A DNA stretch of 64,000 nt from assembly GCA_023375785.1 (NCBI GenBank), contig SZWC01000103.1, positions 17,019-81,018 on the forward strand. Direction: 5' to 3'. The stretch comes from Penium margaritaceum (lineage: Eukaryota; Streptophyta; Zygnematophyceae; Desmidiales; Peniaceae). A program made the position numbers and the translations under genes. The notes under the pieces are model-generated. The model ran no database searches, was not told the DNA's origin, and was given only the letters and a program-made list of their open reading frames with translations. This document shows, one piece after another, positions 45,372-57,393 of this stretch. Position 1 is the stretch's first letter, and the number at the start of each line of letters is the position of its first letter.

Positions 45372-48300
45372 AGACAAAGTTGGCATGTGCCACTGACCAC
45401 GACCACAAAGCTTACCAAGTGATGTTAGCTTATATGAAACATAACACGAGTCAGCCACGTTCGGAGTGCCCAATCACAGTTCAGATGTACTAGGCATGAC
45501 CTTGTAGGTATAAACAAGGCAAAAAACTGGTGGCTTGGCAAAGCGTTTGTGCGCAATGCCTTGAGAAAGTTGGCATGTGCCACTGACCATGACCACAAAG
45601 TTTACAAAGTGACTTTAAGTTCTACGAATCGTAACACGAGTCAGCCACAGTCAGAGTGCCCAATCACAGTTTGGATGTACTAGGTATGACCTTGCAGTTA
45701 TAAACAAGGTAAAAAACTGGTGGCTTGGCACGGCTACAGTGCGCAATGCCTTGACAAAGTTGGCATGTGCCACTGACCATGACCACAAAGTTTACCAAGA
45801 ACCTTAAATGGCTATGATTCATAACACGAGTCTGCCACGGTCAGAGTGTGAAATCATAGTGCAGATATACTGGGCATGACCTTACAGGTATTAGAAAGGT
45901 AGAAAACTGGTGGCTCGGTTTGGCTATTGTCAGCAATACCCTGACAAAGTTGGCATGTGCCACTGACCATGACGACAAATGTATCCAATTCACTTTTACT
46001 TCTATTAATCATAACACGAGTCAACCACGGTCAGAGTGTCCAATCACAGTGCGGATGTACTAGGCATGATCTTGTAGGTTCAAACAAGGTAGAATATTGG
46101 TGGCTTGGTGTGGCTATTTTGCACTATGCCTTGACAAAGTTGGCATGTGCCACTGACCATGACCACAAATGTATCCAAGTGACTTTTACTTCTCTGGATC
46201 ATAACACGAGTCAGCCACGGTCCGACTGTCCAATCACAGTGCAGATGTACTAGGCATGATTGTACAGGTGCAAACAAGGTCGAATACTGGTGGCTCGGTT
46301 TGGCTATTGTGCGCAATGCCTTGAAAAAGTTGGCATGTGCCACTGACCATGACCACAAATGTATCAAAGTGACTTTTACTTCTATTGAGCATAACACGAG
46401 CCAGCCACGGTCAGGGTGTCCAATTACAGTGCAGCTATAGTAGGCATAATCTTGCAGGTTCAAAAAAGGTAGATTACTGGTGGCTCGGTGTGGCTATTAT
46501 GTGCAATGCCTTGACAAAGTTGGCATGTGCCACTGACCATGACCACAAAGTTTACCAAGTGACATTAACTTCTACAAATTGTAACACGAGTCAGCCACGG
46601 TCAGAGTGCCCAATCACAGCGCAAATCTAATATGCATGACCTTGCAGGTATAAACAAGGTAAAAAACCGGTGGCTTGGCACGGCTATTGTACGCAATGCC
46701 TTGAAAACGTTGGCATGTGCCACTGCCATGACCACAAAGTTTACCAAGTACCTTAAACGGCTATGAATCATTACACGAGTCAGCCACGGTCAGAGTGTCC
46801 AATCTCAGTGTACATATACTGGGCATGACCTTGCACGTATAAGCTAGAATACTGGTGGCTCGGTGTGGCTATTGTGTGGAATGCCTTGACAAAGTTGGCA
46901 TGTGCCACTGACCATGACCACAAATGTATCCATGTGAGTTTTACTTCTATTGATCATAACACGAGTCAGCCACGGTCAGAGTGCCCAATCACAGTGCAGA
47001 TGTACTAGGCATGATCTTGCAGGTGCAAACAAAGTAGAATACTGGTGGCGCGGTGTGGCTATTGTGCGCAATGCCTTGACAAAGTTGGCATGTGCCACTG
47101 ACCATGACCACAAAGTTTACCAAGTGACTTTAACTTCTACGAATTGTAACACGAGTCAGCCACAGTCAGAGTCCCCAATCACAGCGCACATCTAACATGC
47201 ATGACTTTGCAGGTATAAACAAGGTAAAAAACCGGTGGCTTGGTACGGCTAATGTGTGCAATGCCAAAACAAAGTTGGCATGTGCCACTGCCATGACCAC
47301 AAAGTTTACCAAGTGACTTTAAACTATACGAATCGTAACACGAGTCAGCCACAGTCATAGTGCCCAATCACAGTTCAGATGTACTAGGCATGACCTTGCA
47401 TGTATAAACAAGGTAAAGAACCGGTGGCTTGGCACGGCTATTGTGCACAATGCCTTGACAAATTTGACATGTGCCACTGACCATGACCACAAAGTTTACC
47501 AAGTACCTTAAACAGCTATGAATCATAACACGAGTCAGCCACTGTCAGAGTGTCCAATCACAGTGCAGACATACAGGGCATGACCTTACACGTATAAACA
47601 GGGTAGAATACTGGTGGCACGGTGTGGCTATTGTGTGCAATGCCTTGACAAAGTTGGCATGTGCCACTGACCATGACCACAAATGTATCCAAGTGACTTT
47701 TACTTCTATTGATCATAACACAAGTCAGCCATGGTCAGAGAGTCCAATCACAGTGCAGATGTAGTAGGCATGATCTTGCAGGTGTAAACAAGGTAGTATA
47801 CTGGTGGCTTGTTGTTGCTATTTTGCGCAATGCCTTGACAAAGTTGGAATGTGCAACTGAACATGACCACAAAGTTTACCGAGTGACTTTAACTTCTACG
47901 AACCGTAACAAGAGTCAGCCACAGTCAGAATGCCCAGTCACAGTGCACAGCTAGTATGCATGACCTTGCACGTATAAACAAGGTAAAAAACCAGAGGCTT
48001 GGCACGGCTATTATGCGCAATGCCTTGACAAAGTTGGCATGTGCCACTGACCATGACCACAACGTTTACCAAGTACATTAAACGGCTATGAATCTTAACA
48101 CGAGTCAGCCACGGTCAGAGTGTCCCATCACAGTGTAGATTTAGTGGGCATGACCTTGCAGGTAGATACAAGGTATAATACTGGTGGCTTGGTGTGGCTA
48201 TTGTGTGCAATGCCTTGACAAAGTTGGCATGTGCCACTGACCATGACCACAAATGTATCCAAGTGGCCTTTACTTCTATTCATCATAACACAAGTCAGCC

Positions 48301-51300
48301 ACGGTCAGAGTGTCCAATCACAGTACAGATGTACTAGGCATGATCTTGCAGGTGCAAACAAGGTAGAATACTGGTGGCTCAGTGTGGCTATTGTGCGCAA
48401 TGCCTTGATGAAGTTGGCATGTGCCACTGACCATGACCACAAAGTTTACCAAGTGACTTTAACGTCTACGAATCGTAACACAAGTCAGCCACAGTCAATG
48501 TGCCCAATCACAGTTCAGATGTACTATGCATGACCTTGCAGGTATAGAAAATGTAAAAATCCGGTAGCTTGGCACGGCTATTGTGCGCAATGCCTTGACA
48601 AAGTTGGCACGTGCCACTGACCATGACCACAAAGTTTACCAAGTACCTTAAATGGCTATGAATCATAACATGAGTCAGCCACGGTCAAAGTGTCCAATCA
48701 CAGTGCAGATGTACTAGAAATTATCTTGCAGGTTCAAACAAGGTAGGATACTGGTGGCTCGATTGACTATTGTGCGCAATGCCTTGACAAAGTTGGCATG
48801 TGCCACTGACCATGACCACAAATGTATCCAAGTGACTTCTACTTCTATTGATCATAACACAATTCAGCCACTGTCAGAGTATCCAATCACAGTATAGATA
48901 TACTGGGCATGAACTTCCAGGTATAAACAAGGTAGAATACTGGTGGCTCGGTGGGGCTATTGTGCGCAATGCCTTGACAAAGTTGGCATGTGCCACAGAC
49001 CATGACCACAAACGTTTCCAAGTGACTTTTACTTCTATTCATCATAACATGAGTCAGCCACGGTCAGAGTGCCCAATCATAGTGCAGATGTACTAGGCAT
49101 GATCTTGCAGGTACAAACAAGGTAGAATACTGGTGGCTTGATGTGGCTATTGTGCGCAATGCCTTGACAGAGTTGGCATGTTCCACTGACCAAGACCACA
49201 AGTGTATCCAAGTGACATTTACTTCTATTGATCATAACACGAGTCAGCCACGGTCAAAGTGCCCAATCACAGTGCACATCTAATATGCATGACCTTGCAT
49301 GTATAAACAAGGTAAAAAACCGGTGGCTTTGCACGGCTATTCTGCACAATGCCTTGACAAAGTTGGCATGTGCCACTGAACATGACCACAAATGTATCCA
49401 ATTGTCTTTTACTTATATTGATCATAACACGAGACAGCCACGGTCAGAGAGTCCAATCACAATGCAGATGTACTAGGCTAGATCCTGCAGGTACAAACAA
49501 GGTAGAATACTGGTGGCTCGGTGTGGCTATTGTGCGCAATGCCTAGACAAAGGCGGCATGTCCCACTGACCATGACCACAACGTTTACCAAGTGACTTTA
49601 ACTTCTACGAACCGTAACACGAGTCAGCCATGGTCAGAGTGTCCAATCACAGTACACATCTAAAATTCATGACCTTGCAGGTATAAACAAGGTAAAAAAC
49701 CGGTGGCTTGGCACGGCTATTGTGCGCAATGCCTTGACAAAGTTGGCATGTTCCACTGACCATGACCACAAAGTTTACCAAGTACCTTAAACGGCTATGA
49801 ATCATAACACAAGTCAGCCTCGGTCAGAGTGTCCAATGACTGTGCAGATATACTGGGCATGACCTTGCAAGTATAAACAAGGTAGAATACTGGTGGCTCG
49901 GTTTGGCTATTGTGTGCAATGCCTTGACAAAGTTGGCATGTGCCACTGACCATGACCACAAATGTATCCAAGTGACTTTTACTTATATTCATCATAACAC
50001 GAAAAGCCACGGTCAGAGTGTCCAATCACAGTGCAGATGTACTAGGCATGATCTTGTAGGTGCAAACATGGTAGAATACTGGTGGCTCGGTGTGGCTATT
50101 GTGTGCAATGCCAAGGCAAAGTTGGCATGTGCCACTGACCATGACCACAAATGTATCCGAGTGACTTTTATCTCTATTGATCATAACACAAGTAAGCCAC
50201 GGTCAGAGTGTCCAATCACAGTGCAGATGTACTAGGCATGATCTTGCAGGTTCAAACAAGGTGGAATACTGGTGGCTCGGTGTGGCTATTGTGTGCAATG
50301 CCTTGACAAAGCTGGCATGTGCCACTGACCATGACCACAAAGTTCACCAGGTACCTTAAACGGCTATGAATCATAACACAATTCAGCCATGGTCAAGGTG
50401 TCCAATCACAGTGCAGATGTAATGGGCATGACATTGCAGGTACAAACAAGGTAGAAAACTGGTGGCTCAGTGTGGCTACTGTGTGCAGTGCCTTGAAAAA
50501 TTTTGCATGTGCCACTGACCATGACCACAAATGTATCAAAGTGATTTCTACTTCTATTGATCATAACACAAGTCAGCCACGGTCAGAGTGTCCAATCACA
50601 GTGCAGATGTACTAGGCATGATATTGCAGGTGCAAACAAGGTCGAATACTGGTGGCTCGATGTGGCTATTGTGTGCAATGCCTTGACAAAGTTGGCATGT
50701 GCCACTGACCATGACCACAAANNNNNNNNNNNNNNNNNNNNNNNNNNNNNNNNNNNNNNNNNNNNNNNNNNNNNNNNNNNNNNNNNNNNNNNNNNNNNNN
50801 NNNNNNNNNNNNNNNNNNNNNNNNNNNNNNNNNNNNNNNNNNNNNNNNNNNNNNNNNNNNNNNNNNNNNNNNNNNNNNNNNNNNNNNNNNNNNNNNNNNN
50901 NNNNNNNNNNNNNNNNNNNNNNNNNNNNNNNNNNNNNNNNNNNNNNNNNNNNNNNNNNNNNNNNNNNNNNNNNNNNNNNNNNNNNNNNNNNNNNNNNNNN
51001 NNNNNNNNNNNNNNNNNNNNNNNNNNNNNNNNNNNNNNNNNNNNNNNNNNNNNNNNNNNNNNNNNNNNNNNNNNNNNNNNNNNNNNNNNNNNNNNNNNNN
51101 NNNNNNNNNNNNNNNNNNNNNNNNNNNNNNNNNNNNNNNNNNNNNNNNNNNNNNNNNNNNNNNNNNNNNNNNNNNNNNNNNNNNNNNNNNNNNNNNCTAT
51201 TGTGCGCAATGCCTTGACAAAGTTGGCATGCGCCACTGACCATGACCACAAATGTATCCAAGTGACTTTTACATCTACTGATCATAACACAAGTCAGCCA

Positions 51301-54300
51301 CTGTCAGAGTGTCCAATCACAGTGCAGATGTATTAGGCATGATATTACAGGTGCAAACAAGGTAGAATACTGGTGGCTTGGTGTGGCTATTGTGCGCAAT
51401 GCCTTGACAAAGTTGGCATTTGCCACTGACCACGACCACATAGTTTACCAAGTGACTTTAACTTCTACGAATTGTAACACGAGTCAGCCACGGTCAGAGT
51501 GCCCGATGACATTGCACACCTAATATGCATGACCTTGCAGGTATAAACAAGGTAAAAAACCGGTGGCTTGGCACGGCTATTGTATGCCATGCCTTGACAA
51601 AAATGGCATGTGCCACTGACCATGACCACAACGTTTATCACGTGACTTTAAGTTCAACGAATCATAACACGAGTCAGCCACGATCAGAGTGCCCATCACA
51701 GTGCACATATAATATGCCTGACCTTACCAATATAAACAAGGTAAAAAACCGGTGGCTTGGTACGGCTATTGTACGCAATGCTTTGACAATGTTGGCATGT
51801 GCCACTGACCATGACCACAAAGTTTACCAAGTACCTTAAACGGCTATGAATCATAACACGAGTCAGCCACAGTCAGAGTGTCCAATCACAGTGCAGATAT
51901 ACTATGCATGATCTTGCAGATACAAACAAGGTAGAGTACTTGTGGCTCGGCGTGGCTATTGTGCGCAATGCCTTGACAAAGTTGGCATGTGCCATTGACC
52001 ATGACCACAATGTTTACCAAGTGGCTTTAACATATACGAATCGTAACACGAGTCAGCCATAGTCAGAGTACCCAATCAAAGTTCAGATTTACGAGGCAAG
52101 ACCTTGCAGGTATAAACAAGTTCAAATACCAGTGGCTTTGCACGGCAAATGTGCACAATGCCTTGACAAAGTTGGCCTGTGCCATTGACCATTACCACAA
52201 AGTCTACCAAGTACCTTAAACGGCTATGAATCTTAACACGAGTCAGCCACGGTCAGAGTGTCCAATCACAGTGCAGATATACTGGGCATAACCTTGCAGG
52301 TACAAACAAGGTAGAATACAGGTGGCTCAGTGTGACTATTGTGCGCAATGCCTTGACTATGTTGGCATGTGCCACTGACCACGACCACAAATAGATCCAA
52401 GTGACTTTTACTTCTACTGATCATAACACAAGTCAGCCACGGTCAGAGTGTCAAATCACAGTGCAGATGTACTAGGCATGATCTTGCAGGTGCAAACAAG
52501 GTAGAATACTGGTGGCTCGGTGTGGCTATTGTGCGCAATGCCCTGACAAAGTTGGCATGTGCCACTGACCATGACCACATAGTTTAACATGTGGCTTTAA
52601 CTTCTACAAATTGTAACACGAGTCAGCCACGTTCAGGGTTCCCAATAACATTGCACATATAATATGCATGACCTTGCAGGTATAAACAAGGTAAAGAACT
52701 GGTGGCTTGGCACGGCTATTGTATGCAATGCCTTGACAAAGTTGGCATGTGCCACTGACCATGACCAGAAAGTTTACCAAGTACCTTAAACGGCTATGAA
52801 TCATAACACGAGTCAGCCACAGTCAGAGTGTCCAATCACAGTGCAGATATACTAAGCATGACCTTGCAGGTATAAACAAGGTAGAATATTGGTGGCTCGG
52901 TATGGCTATTGTGCGCAATGCCTTGACAAAGTTGGCATGTGCCACTGACCATGACCACAATGTTTACCAAGTGACTTTAACTTCTACGAATTGTAACACG
53001 AGTCAGCTACAGTTGGAGTGCCCAATGACATTGCACATCTAATATGCATGACCTTACAGGTATAAACAAGGTAAAAAATCGGTGGCTTGGCACGGCTATT
53101 GTATGCAATGCCTTTTCAAAGTTGGCATGTGTCATTGACCATGACCACACAGTTTACCAAGTACCTTAAACAGCTATGAATCATGACACGAGCCAGCCAC
53201 GGTCAGAGTGTCCAATCACTGTGCAGATATACAGGGAATGACCTTGCAGGTATAAACAAGGGAGAATACTGCTGGCTTGGGGTGGCTATTGTGCGCAATG
53301 CCTTGACAACGTTGGCATGTGCCACTGACCATGACCACAAATGTATCCAATTGACATTTACTTCTATTGATCATAACACGAGTCAGTCACGGTCAGAGTG
53401 TCAAATCACAATTCAGATGTACTGGGCAGGGTCTTGAAGGTCCAAATAAGGTATAATACTGGTGGCTTGGTGTGGCTATTGTGCGCAATGCCTTGACAAA
53501 GCTGGCATGTGCCACTTACCATAACCACAAAGTTTACCAAGTTACTTAAACTTCTATGAATTGTAACACGAGTCAGCCATGGTCTGAGTGCCCAATCAAA
53601 GCGCAATTCCAGTACGTATGACATTGTAGGTCTAAACAAGGTAGAATACTGGTGGCTCGGTGTGGCTATTGTGCTCAATGCCTTGACAAAGGTGGCATGT
53701 GCCACTGACCATGACCACAACGTTTACCAAGTACCTTAAACGGCTACGAATCATAACACGAGTCAGCCACGGTCAGAGTGTCCAATCACAGTGCACATAT
53801 ACTGGGCATGACCTTTCAGGTATAAACAAGGTGGAAGACTGGTGGCTCGGTGTGGCTATTGTGCGCAATGCCTTGACAAAGTTGGCATGTGCCACTGACG
53901 ATGACAACAAAGTTAACCAAGTACCCTAAACGGCTACGAGTCATAACACGAGTCAGCCACAAGCAGAGTGTCCAATCACAGTGCAGATATACTCGGCATG
54001 ACCATGCAGGTATAAACAAGGTGGAATATTGGTGGCTCGGTTTGGCTATTGTGCGCAAAGCCTTGACAAAGTTGGCATGTGCCACTGACCATGACCACAA
54101 AGTCTACCAACTCCCTTAAATGGCTATGAACCTTAACACAAGTCAGCCACGGTCAGAGTCTCCAATCACAGTGCAGATATACTGGGCATGACCTTGGAGG
54201 TACAATCAAGGTAGAATACGGGTGGCTCGGTGTGACTATTCTGCGCAATATCTTCACAAAGTTTGCATGTCCACTGACCATGACCATAAATGTATCCAAG

Positions 54301-55118
54301 TGACTTTTACTTCTACTGATCATTACTCAAGTCAGCCACGGTCAGAGTGTCCAATCACAGTGCAGATGTACTAGGCATGATCTTGCAGGTGCAAACAAGG
54401 TATAATACTGGTGGTTCGGTCTGGCTAGTGTGCGCAATGCCTTGACAAAGTTGGCATGTGTCACTGACCATGACCAGAAAGCTTACCAAGTACCTTAAAC
54501 GGCTATGAATCATAACACGAGTCAGCCATGGTCAGAGTGTCCAATCACAGTGTAGATATACTAGGCATGGCCTTGCAGGTATAAACAAGGTAGAATACTG
54601 GTGGCTTGGTGTGGCTATTGTGCGCAATGCCTTGACAAAGTTGGCATGTGCCACTGACCACGCCCACAAATGTATCCAATTCACATTTGCTTCTATCGAC
54701 CATAACACGAGTCAGCCACGGTCAGAGTGTCCAATCACAGTGCAGATGTACTAGGCATGATCTTGCAGGTGCAAACAAGGTATAATACTGGTGGTTCGGT
54801 CTGGCTAGTGTGCGCAATGCCTTGACAAAGTTGGCATGTGCCACTGACCATAACCACAAAGTTTACCAAGTGACTTTAACTTCTATGAATCGTAACACGA
54901 GTCAGCCATGGTCTGAGTGCCCAATCACAGCGCACTTCTAATATGCATGACCTTGTAGGTATAAACAAGGTAAAATACTGGTGGCTCGGTGTGGCTATTG
55001 TGCGCAATGCCTTGACAAAGGTGGCATGTGCCACTGACCATGACCACAAATTTTACCAAGTACCTTAAACGGCTACGAATCATAACATGAGTCAGCTACG
55101 GTCAGAGTGTCCAGTCAC
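45372..55118 (-). repeat. 190-bp satellite, reverse orientation, about 51 monomers
   Basis: It is the same satellite but as its reverse complement (aaagttggcatgtgccactg and so on) throughout. A 380-bp two-monomer unit is nearly repeated at 54361 and 54741. It includes a 475-N gap. Confidence 0.95.
50722..51196. other. Assembly gap, 475 Ns, inside satellite
   Basis: Satellite in the same orientation lies on both sides. Staying in phase would need a gap of 324 or 514 bases, so the stated 475 is an estimate or arbitrary. Confidence 0.9.
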
Positions 55119-56137
55119 ACGATTTAGCGCTTCCACCTCGCAGAGGTCCTAGCGAAGCCCAAGCAGCACTACTTTAAGTAGCTTAGATCAATGTACTCTT
55201 GCTTCCACTATTCCATCAATCAATCATTTCCTTCCATCACTCTCGCAACTATTATCGTGTCGATCCTCAGTCAACTGCCTGTCTCGCATCGCTCATCTCC
55301 ACAACTTGTTACTGCCAACCTGCTCAACTCATAACTTGTGCCAAGCAGCGCCACGAGCCTTCCCGTGTCGTATTCTCTCCACCTCAAAACCCTGACAGTA
55401 CGGGCGCGGAAGTACAAAGGCGCCTTGACGAGGCAATGTGGGTGAGATTGAGTAAAGCAAAGGAGCAACAAAGGGCAAAGCTGGTGAAAGCGAATGAAGG
55501 TAACAAGGGATGCAAGTGCCTGAGCTGTGAAGGTGGATGAAGAGATGACACAGTGAGGCCACAGCCGTGATGGCAGGCGTAGCGGAAGATGAGGCAAGCT
55601 CAATTGATTTGAGCAGATAGCTGATAAGAGAGGCAAAAAATACAAGGAGGATTGAACTACTTAAGTACCAGTCATAGTCTCTACTATGGGGGGCGATAGC
55701 CTAAGTGGTGCCGCAGCCGCTTGGCTGCTTCTGCCATGGAGGCAGGGTGCGGAGCCGCTTCGCGGCTCGGCACGAACAAGAGAGATGCGGGACGTCGTGG
55801 AGGCACGTAGTCCTGGAGTGGTGCGCCGGTGTTGTTCAGCTATGCCTGTTTTTGGTACATGGGCAAGAGAGTGCTTCTCCGCCACGTGAGCGCGGAGCGA
55901 AGTCCGGAGCGCTGGTTCTGGATGACCGTTATCGCGCAACCGGCCATTCGTGAAGTGTCGGCCAGGGAAACTCCGAACCAGTTCTTGTGTAGAGCCATCG
56001 TCGCGGGGATGAGCTGGTCACCGACAGAGGTTTTTGGTGTCCAAGATTCGTATGCCCTTGCTTTGCCGCGGAGGGGCACTTGTGGAGTATGAGTCCCAGT
56101 TGGGGCAGATTTGTGATATTGTGAGTGTATTATGACA
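55119..56137 (-). mobile_element. LTR-like insert of 1 kb, probably a solo LTR
   Basis: This is non-satellite DNA between reverse satellite monomers. On the minus strand it begins tgtcataatacac at 56137. It has a ggtacttaagtag segment near 55665 followed by C/T-rich R-U5-like sequence, the same layout as the LTRs at 8331-9081 and 25798-26780. No CA end or target duplication is evident, and about half a satellite monomer is missing across the site. Open frames of 60-124 residues here match nothing I recognise. An old, decayed solo LTR is the best reading. Confidence 0.4.
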
Positions 56138-57354
56138 CAAGTACCTTAAACAGCTATGAATCATAACACGAGTCAGCCACGGTCAGAGTGTCCAAACACA
56201 ATGCAGATATACTGGGCATGACCTTCCAGGTATAAACAAGGTAGAACACTGGTGGCTCGGTGTGGTTATTGTGCGCAATGCCTTGACAAAGCTGGCATGT
56301 GCCACTGACCATGACCACAAATGTATCCAAGTGAATTTCAATTCTATTGATCATAACACTAGTCAGCCCAGTCATAGTGTCCAATCACAGTGCAGATGTA
56401 CTATGCATGATCTTGCTGGTTCAAACAAGGTAGAATTCTAGTGGCTTGGTGTGGCTATTGTGCACAATGCCTTGACAATGTTGGCATGTGCCATTGACCA
56501 TGACCAAAAAGGTTACCAAGTGACTTCAACTTCTACGATTCATAACACGAGTCCGTCACAGTCAGAGTGTCCGATCAAAGTGCAGATATACTTGGTATGA
56601 TCTTGCAGATACAAACAAGGTAGAATACTGGTGGCTCGATGTGGCTATTGTGCACAATGCCTTGAAACATTTGGCATGTGCCACTGATCATGACCACAAG
56701 TGTATCCAAGTGACTTTTACTTCTATTGATCATAACACGAGTCAGTCATGGTCAGAGTATCCAATCACAGTGCAGAGAAACTAGGAATGATCTTGCAGGT
56801 TCAAACAAGGTAGAATACTGGTGGCTCGGTGTGGCTATTATGCGCAATGCCTTCATAAAGTTGGCATGTGCCACTGACCATGGCCACAAAGTTTACCTAT
56901 TGACTTTAACTTCTATGATTCATAACACGAGTCAGCCATGGTCAGAGTGTCCAATCACAGTGTACATCTAATATGCATGACCTTGCAGGTATAAACAAGG
57001 TATTAAACCAGTGGCTTGGCACGGCCATTGTACGCAATGCCTTGACAAAGTTGGCATGTGCCACTGACCATGACCACAAAGTTTACCAAGTACCTTAAGC
57101 GGCTATGAATCATAACATGAGTCACCCACGGTCGGAGTGTCCAATCACAGTGCAGATATATTGGGCATGAGCTTACAGGTATAGACAAGGTAGAACACGG
57201 GTGGCTCGGTGTGGCTATTGTGCGCAATGCCTTGACAAAGTTAGCATGTGCCACTGACCATGAACAGAAATGTTTCCAAGTGACTTTTACTTCTACGGAT
57301 GATAAAACGACTCAGCCACGGTCGGAGTGTCCAATCACAGTTCAGATGTATTGG
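56138..57354 (-). repeat. 190-bp satellite, reverse orientation, about 6 monomers
   Basis: This continues the reverse block after the 1-kb insert, starting at caagtaccttaaacagc and ending at the palindromic junction near 57354. Confidence 0.93.
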
Positions 57355-57393
57355 TCATTCCCAATACATCTGCACTGTATTGGACACTCTGAC
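57321..57393. repeat. Palindromic satellite inversion junction
   Basis: The left arm (57321-57354, ending cagatgtattgg) and right arm (57361-57393, starting ccaatacatctg) are reverse complements with few mismatches, around a 6-base spacer tcattc. Satellite reads reverse to the left and forward to the right. Confidence 0.9.

Noticed and set aside
50557-51336. Open frames spanning the N gap at 50722-51196
   Set aside because: They consist of unknown bases flanked by satellite.
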